From JAIBJN01 sp963842305 (GTDB lineage: Bacteria; Actinomycetota; Thermoleophilia; Gaiellales; Gaiellaceae), in contig CAWJFW010000002.1 in NCBI GenBank assembly GCA_963842305.1, positions 62,001 to 126,000 on the forward strand: DNA of 64,000 nt, given 5' to 3'. Every line of letters begins with the position of its first letter. The first letter of the stretch is position 1. Positions 60,995-64,000 of the stretch are shown piece by piece. The position numbers and the translations under genes were made by a program. The notes under the pieces were generated by a model. It did no database searches. It saw nothing but the letters and a program-made list of their open reading frames with translations, and was not told the DNA's origin.

Positions 60995-62296
60995 GTGGCG
61001 TGCTCGTAGACTGACATCACCTGCTCGATCATCGCCTGGCGCGACGGAAAGCGCCGCTCGTCATAGCAGCCGATCGGATGCTCCAGCACGTTGTACAGGC
61101 ATTTGTTGCAGTAGGTGCAGGGCTTCGGGGGCAGATCGTGGCCCGCGCGGAAGAGCTCGACGAGGTCGTTGTTCGCCACGAGGCCGCGTGCGATCGAGAC
61201 GGCGTCGCAGTCGCCGCGCGCCAGCGCGCCCGCGATCAGCGATGCCTGCTGGAAGCCACCCGTGACGATCACGGGGATCCCCACCGCCGCCTTGACGGCT
61301 CGGGCGTCGGCCAGCAGTCGCCCGGGCACGTCCGCGGGATCCCGCTCCCACCGGGCCTGCATCACCCGGTTCGCCGGCCAGAGCCGGAAGAGCAGGTAGT
61401 TGCGAAACGTGCTCTTCCCGCTCGAGAGCATGACGTCGTAGGTACGGACCATGTCCTCCAGCGAGAACTCGCCCGCCGGGTTCTCGGGGTGCGGGAACGT
61501 GCTGCCCGTCGAGACGTGGATCGCGTCGGCGCCCGCCTGCTCGAGCCAGCGGCAGACCTGCAGGGAGTCCTCGATCGTGTTGCCTTGTCCCGAGCCACGG
61601 GAGGAATGCATTCGCGTGCTCGGTCGTCGAGATCTTCACCTGGAGGTGGAAGTCGTGGCCGATCTCGCCGCGAACCGCCTCGACCGTCTCGAGGAGAAGG
61701 CGGGCCCGGTTCTCGAGCGACCCTCCGTACTCGTCCTCGCGGTCGTTGATCGCCGAGGACAGGAACTGCGTGAAGAGGTAGCCGTTGGCGCCGTGGATCT
61801 CGATGCCGTCGAGAGCTGCTTCGCGGGCCCGCCGGGCCGCGGCTGCGAACGAGCGCTTGATCGCCTCCAGGTCGGCGCGCGTCGCGCGCTCTGCCTGGAA
61901 GCCGTGCAGCGGATCCGGCTTGGCCGTCGAGGACAGCCCCGTGCCGAAGGTGAGGCTCGGCACGTCGCGCTGCCGGCCCGCGTGTGCGAGCTGGATGATG
62001 TAGCGGCAGTCGTGCTCGTGCACACGCTTCCCGAGCTCGCGCCAGAAGGGGATGCGTTCGTCCGTCTCGATGCCGGCGAATCCCGGGACGATCTTCCCGC
62101 GCTCGTCGACCGCGGTCCACGAAGAGACGATCGCGCCGACGCCGCCGCGGGCGAATTTGAGCTCCCAGTTGATCCGCGCGGGGGTGCCGCCGCCGTCGTA
62201 GTCGTCGAGCCGTCCCGCGATGCTCGAGCGGAAGATCCGGTTCTTGACGTCGAGGCTCCGGAAGCGCAGCAGCTCGAAGATCGCGTCGGAGCTCAC
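60991..62296 (-). pseudogene. NADH:flavin oxidoreductase (old yellow enzyme family), frameshifted
   Basis: The N-terminal half (62296 down to about 61595) and the C-terminal half (about 61590 down to 60991) lie in different frames. Both align throughout with the intact paralogue next door. The break is at FLPW, where one extra base near 61594 shifts the frame; without it the protein reads FLPWSGQGNTIEDS, matching LFPWANEGTTLEES. It has the TIM-barrel FMN domain and the CTYCNKC...C cluster near the end. Mutation or sequence error. Confidence 0.85.
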
Positions 62297-62335
62297 CGTG
62301 CGCCCGCCGTCTCGAAGATCAGCTCGGTGCCCAGC

Positions 62336-63673
62336 TCACTTCACCTCGGCGGGGAGCGGAGCCCCCTCGTACACCGACATGATGTGGCGGATCATCTCGT
62401 CGCGGGAGCGGTAGCGGCTTTCCTCGTAGCAGCCGAGCGGGTTCTCGACGAAATTGATCAAGCACTTGTTGCAGTAGGTGCAGGGCTGCGGCGCGCGGTC
62501 GAGGCCCTCTGCGAACAGGTTCGGGAGATCCGGGTTGGCAATCAGCGGGCGCCCCACCGTCACCCCGTCCACCGAGCCGTCCTCGATCGCTCGCGAGATC
62601 ACCGAGGCCGTTTGAAAGCCCCCCGCGCACAGGACGGGCACGTCCACCACGTTCTTGATCGCTCGGGCCAGCGAGAGGTTGATGCCCTCGACGCCGAGCT
62701 GGCGGGCACGCCGCTCCCACGCCCACGCGAACGCCTTGTTGATGGGCGGCGTGCGGAACATGAGGTAGTTCCTGAAGGTGTTCGTTCCGCTCGAGAGCAT
62801 GGTGTCGAACGAGCGGATGACGTCCGCGATCGGGAACTTCCCGGCCGGGTTTCGCGGGTGCGGGAAAACGTAGCCGGACGAGATGTGGAGCGCATCCACG
62901 CCTTCGTCGATGAGCCACTTGCACACCTGGATCGACTCCTCGAGGGTCGTCCCTTCGTTCGCCCACGGAAAGAGCGCCTTGCCGTCGTCGACGGCGCTGA
63001 TCTTGAACTGGAGGTGGAAGTTGTCGCCGATCTGCTTCCGGATCGCGCGGACGACCTCGAGCGGGAAGCGGGCACGGTTCTCCAGCGAGCCGCCGTACTC
63101 ATCGTCCCGGTCGTTTATCGCCGGCGAGAGAAACTGCGTGATGAGGTAGCCGTTGCAGCCGTGGACCTCGATTCCGTCGAGCTCCGCCTCGCGCGCGCGG
63201 CGGGCGGCCTGCCCGAAGGAGTCGACGATCTCGTCGATCTGCTTCTTCGTCATCCGCTCGCACTGAAACCCGTGGAGCGGGTCGGGCTTGTCCGTCGAGG
63301 AGAGCCCCTTGTCGTAGAGGACGCTCGGGATGTCCCGCTGCCTCCCCGAGAAGGCGAGCTGGACGATGTACTTCGCGCCCGCGTCGCGCACGCGCTTCCC
63401 CAGCTCCGAGTAGAACGGCACCCTCTCGTCGGAGTCGAGATGGGAGTAGTTGGGGACGATCAGTCCACGCGGGTGAACCGGGGTGTTCGAGGAAATGATC
63501 GCCCCGATGCCGCCGCGCGCGAACTTGACGTCCCAGTCGATTCGGGTCTGCGTGCCGGAGCCGTCGTAGTTGTCGAACCGTCCCGAGATGCTCGACCGGA
63601 AGAGCCGGTTTTTCACCTCGAGGTTGCGAAAGCGGAGCGGCTGGAAGATGGCCGGCCATGCCTCGTCAGTCAA
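62336..63673 (-). CDS. NADH:flavin oxidoreductase (old yellow enzyme family)
   Basis: The 445-residue FMN TIM-barrel enzyme has RNLEVKNRLFRSSISGRFD, GVDALHISSGY and DGVTVGRPLIANPDL. Near the C-terminus CTYCNKCLINFVENPLGC gives C-x2-C-x2-C-x10-C, which resembles the [4Fe-4S] site of 2,4-dienoyl-CoA reductase-like members. It reduces activated alkenes. It is a tandem paralogue of the downstream frameshifted gene. The TTG start overlaps the upstream gene's stop by 8 bases. Confidence 0.9.
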   Translation of the reverse strand: MTDEAWPAIFQPLRFRNLEVKNRLFRSSISGRFDNYDGSGTQTRIDWDVKFARGGIGAIISSNTPVHPRGLIVPNYSHLDSDERVPFYSELGKRVRDAGAKYIVQLAFSGRQRDIPSVLYDKGLSSTDKPDPLHGFQCERMTKKQIDEIVDSFGQAARRAREAELDGIEVHGCNGYLITQFLSPAINDRDDEYGGSLENRARFPLEVVRAIRKQIGDNFHLQFKISAVDDGKALFPWANEGTTLEESIQVCKWLIDEGVDALHISSGYVFPHPRNPAGKFPIADVIRSFDTMLSSGTNTFRNYLMFRTPPINKAFAWAWERRARQLGVEGINLSLARAIKNVVDVPVLCAGGFQTASVISRAIEDGSVDGVTVGRPLIANPDLPNLFAEGLDRAPQPCTYCNKCLINFVENPLGCYEESRYRSRDEMIRHIMSVYEGAPLPAEVK

Positions 63674-64000
63674 GGAGCACCTCCCATGTCCAGGCTCCGT
63701 CGCCTCCGCGCGTGCCCTTGATCCAGTCCTCGAGCGGCGGATCGTCGGCGTGCTCCTCGCAGCCGGTCGCCCCGAAGCAGCGGAGCTCGACCTCGCCGGG
63801 TCGTGTGTCGACGCGGAGAAAGCTCTTGAAGAGCGGCGGGTCGGGGTCGTTCCAGTCGAGGAACTCGGAGAAGTTCTTGTTGAACGGCCCCATGATCCCG
63901 GCGTCCGAGAAGGGGAACACCATCCTTGCCTTGCGCCAGACGTCGGGCGGAACCTGCCTCCCTCGATCCTCGACGCGAGTCGGGTCGACGACGCGATCGA
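63666..64000 (-). CDS. C-terminal part of an unidentified protein cut by the window edge
   Basis: The minus-strand frame is open through position 64000 and ends at 63666; the visible about 110 residues include DVWRKARMVFPFSDAGIMGP and FKSFLRVDTRPGEVELRCFG, then a Gly-rich tail. Upstream sequence is outside the window. The pattern somewhat resembles the ends of metallophosphoesterase-like proteins, but I cannot identify it safely. It overlaps the old-yellow-enzyme start, so it is probably in the same operon. Confidence 0.55.
   Translation of the reverse strand, partial: DRVVDPTRVEDRGRQVPPDVWRKARMVFPFSDAGIMGPFNKNFSEFLDWNDPDPPLFKSFLRVDTRPGEVELRCFGATGCEEHADDPPLEDWIKGTRGGDGAWTWEVLLD

Overview
The window is very GC-rich, gene-dense bacterial chromosome with GTG and TTG starts, many 4-nt stop/start overlaps and few spacers. 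Gene content (CarD, DisA, ClpC, class E sortase, LexA with a CGAAC-N4-GTTCG operator, Holin-X-like and DUF6325-like proteins, HTTM/DCC pair) points to Actinomycetota, most likely the deep-branching Thermoleophilia (Gaiellales/Solirubrobacterales). The class assignment is inference; no rRNA is present.

Layout. (1) 1-2630: DUF5819-like/HTTM/DCC/sortase operon. (2) 2.9-4.4 kb: AlkA-type glycosylase and a secreted CAP protein on the minus strand. (3) 4.5-26.2 kb: a backbone with the same relative gene order as the Bacillus clpC-radA-disA-ispD-ispF-gltX-cysS-rlmB-yacP-sigH region, interrupted by a holin-like/DUF6325/SHOCT group, carD, a lipoprotein, a PHP phosphatase, mutY, a threonine dehydratase, an orphan Hcp, and a LysR-regulated glyoxylate-shunt operon (aceB-aceA) headed by a tiny Cys-rich peptide. 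It ends with tRNA-Thr. (4) 26.3-34.9 kb: small Zn-ribbon and coiled-coil genes, CDF transporter, secG, MoaD-like plus BNR propeller, tldD/tldE, a membrane-anchored propeller, tRNA-Leu, lexA and rnpB. (5) 34.9-42.4 kb: accessory enzymes, including a haem dioxygenase-like protein and a cyclase/ATPase regulator. (6) 42.4-55.8 kb: branched-chain and threonine biosynthesis. leuC-leuD run rightwards and meet a ten-gene leftward operon, leuA - leuB-like - ilvB - ilvH - ilvC - hom - thrC - thrB - ilvD - leuB. (7) 55.8-64 kb: GMC and BBE flavoenzymes, YdeI-like protein, patatin, and two tandem old-yellow-enzyme homologues.

Main observations. Upstream of leuA is an unlisted 32-codon ORF ending in a Leu/Ile/Val-rich run (55733-55635), followed by mutually exclusive hairpins: a candidate ribosome-mediated attenuator for the whole amino-acid operon. 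The second leuB-like gene of that operon has lost its catalytic residues but keeps the nucleotide-binding signature. LeuA lacks its regulatory domain. Three genes (SHOCT protein, hom, first old yellow enzyme) each contain one extra base that breaks an otherwise well-preserved frame. This may be real decay or sequence error. No CRISPR array, transposase, integrase or prophage was seen.
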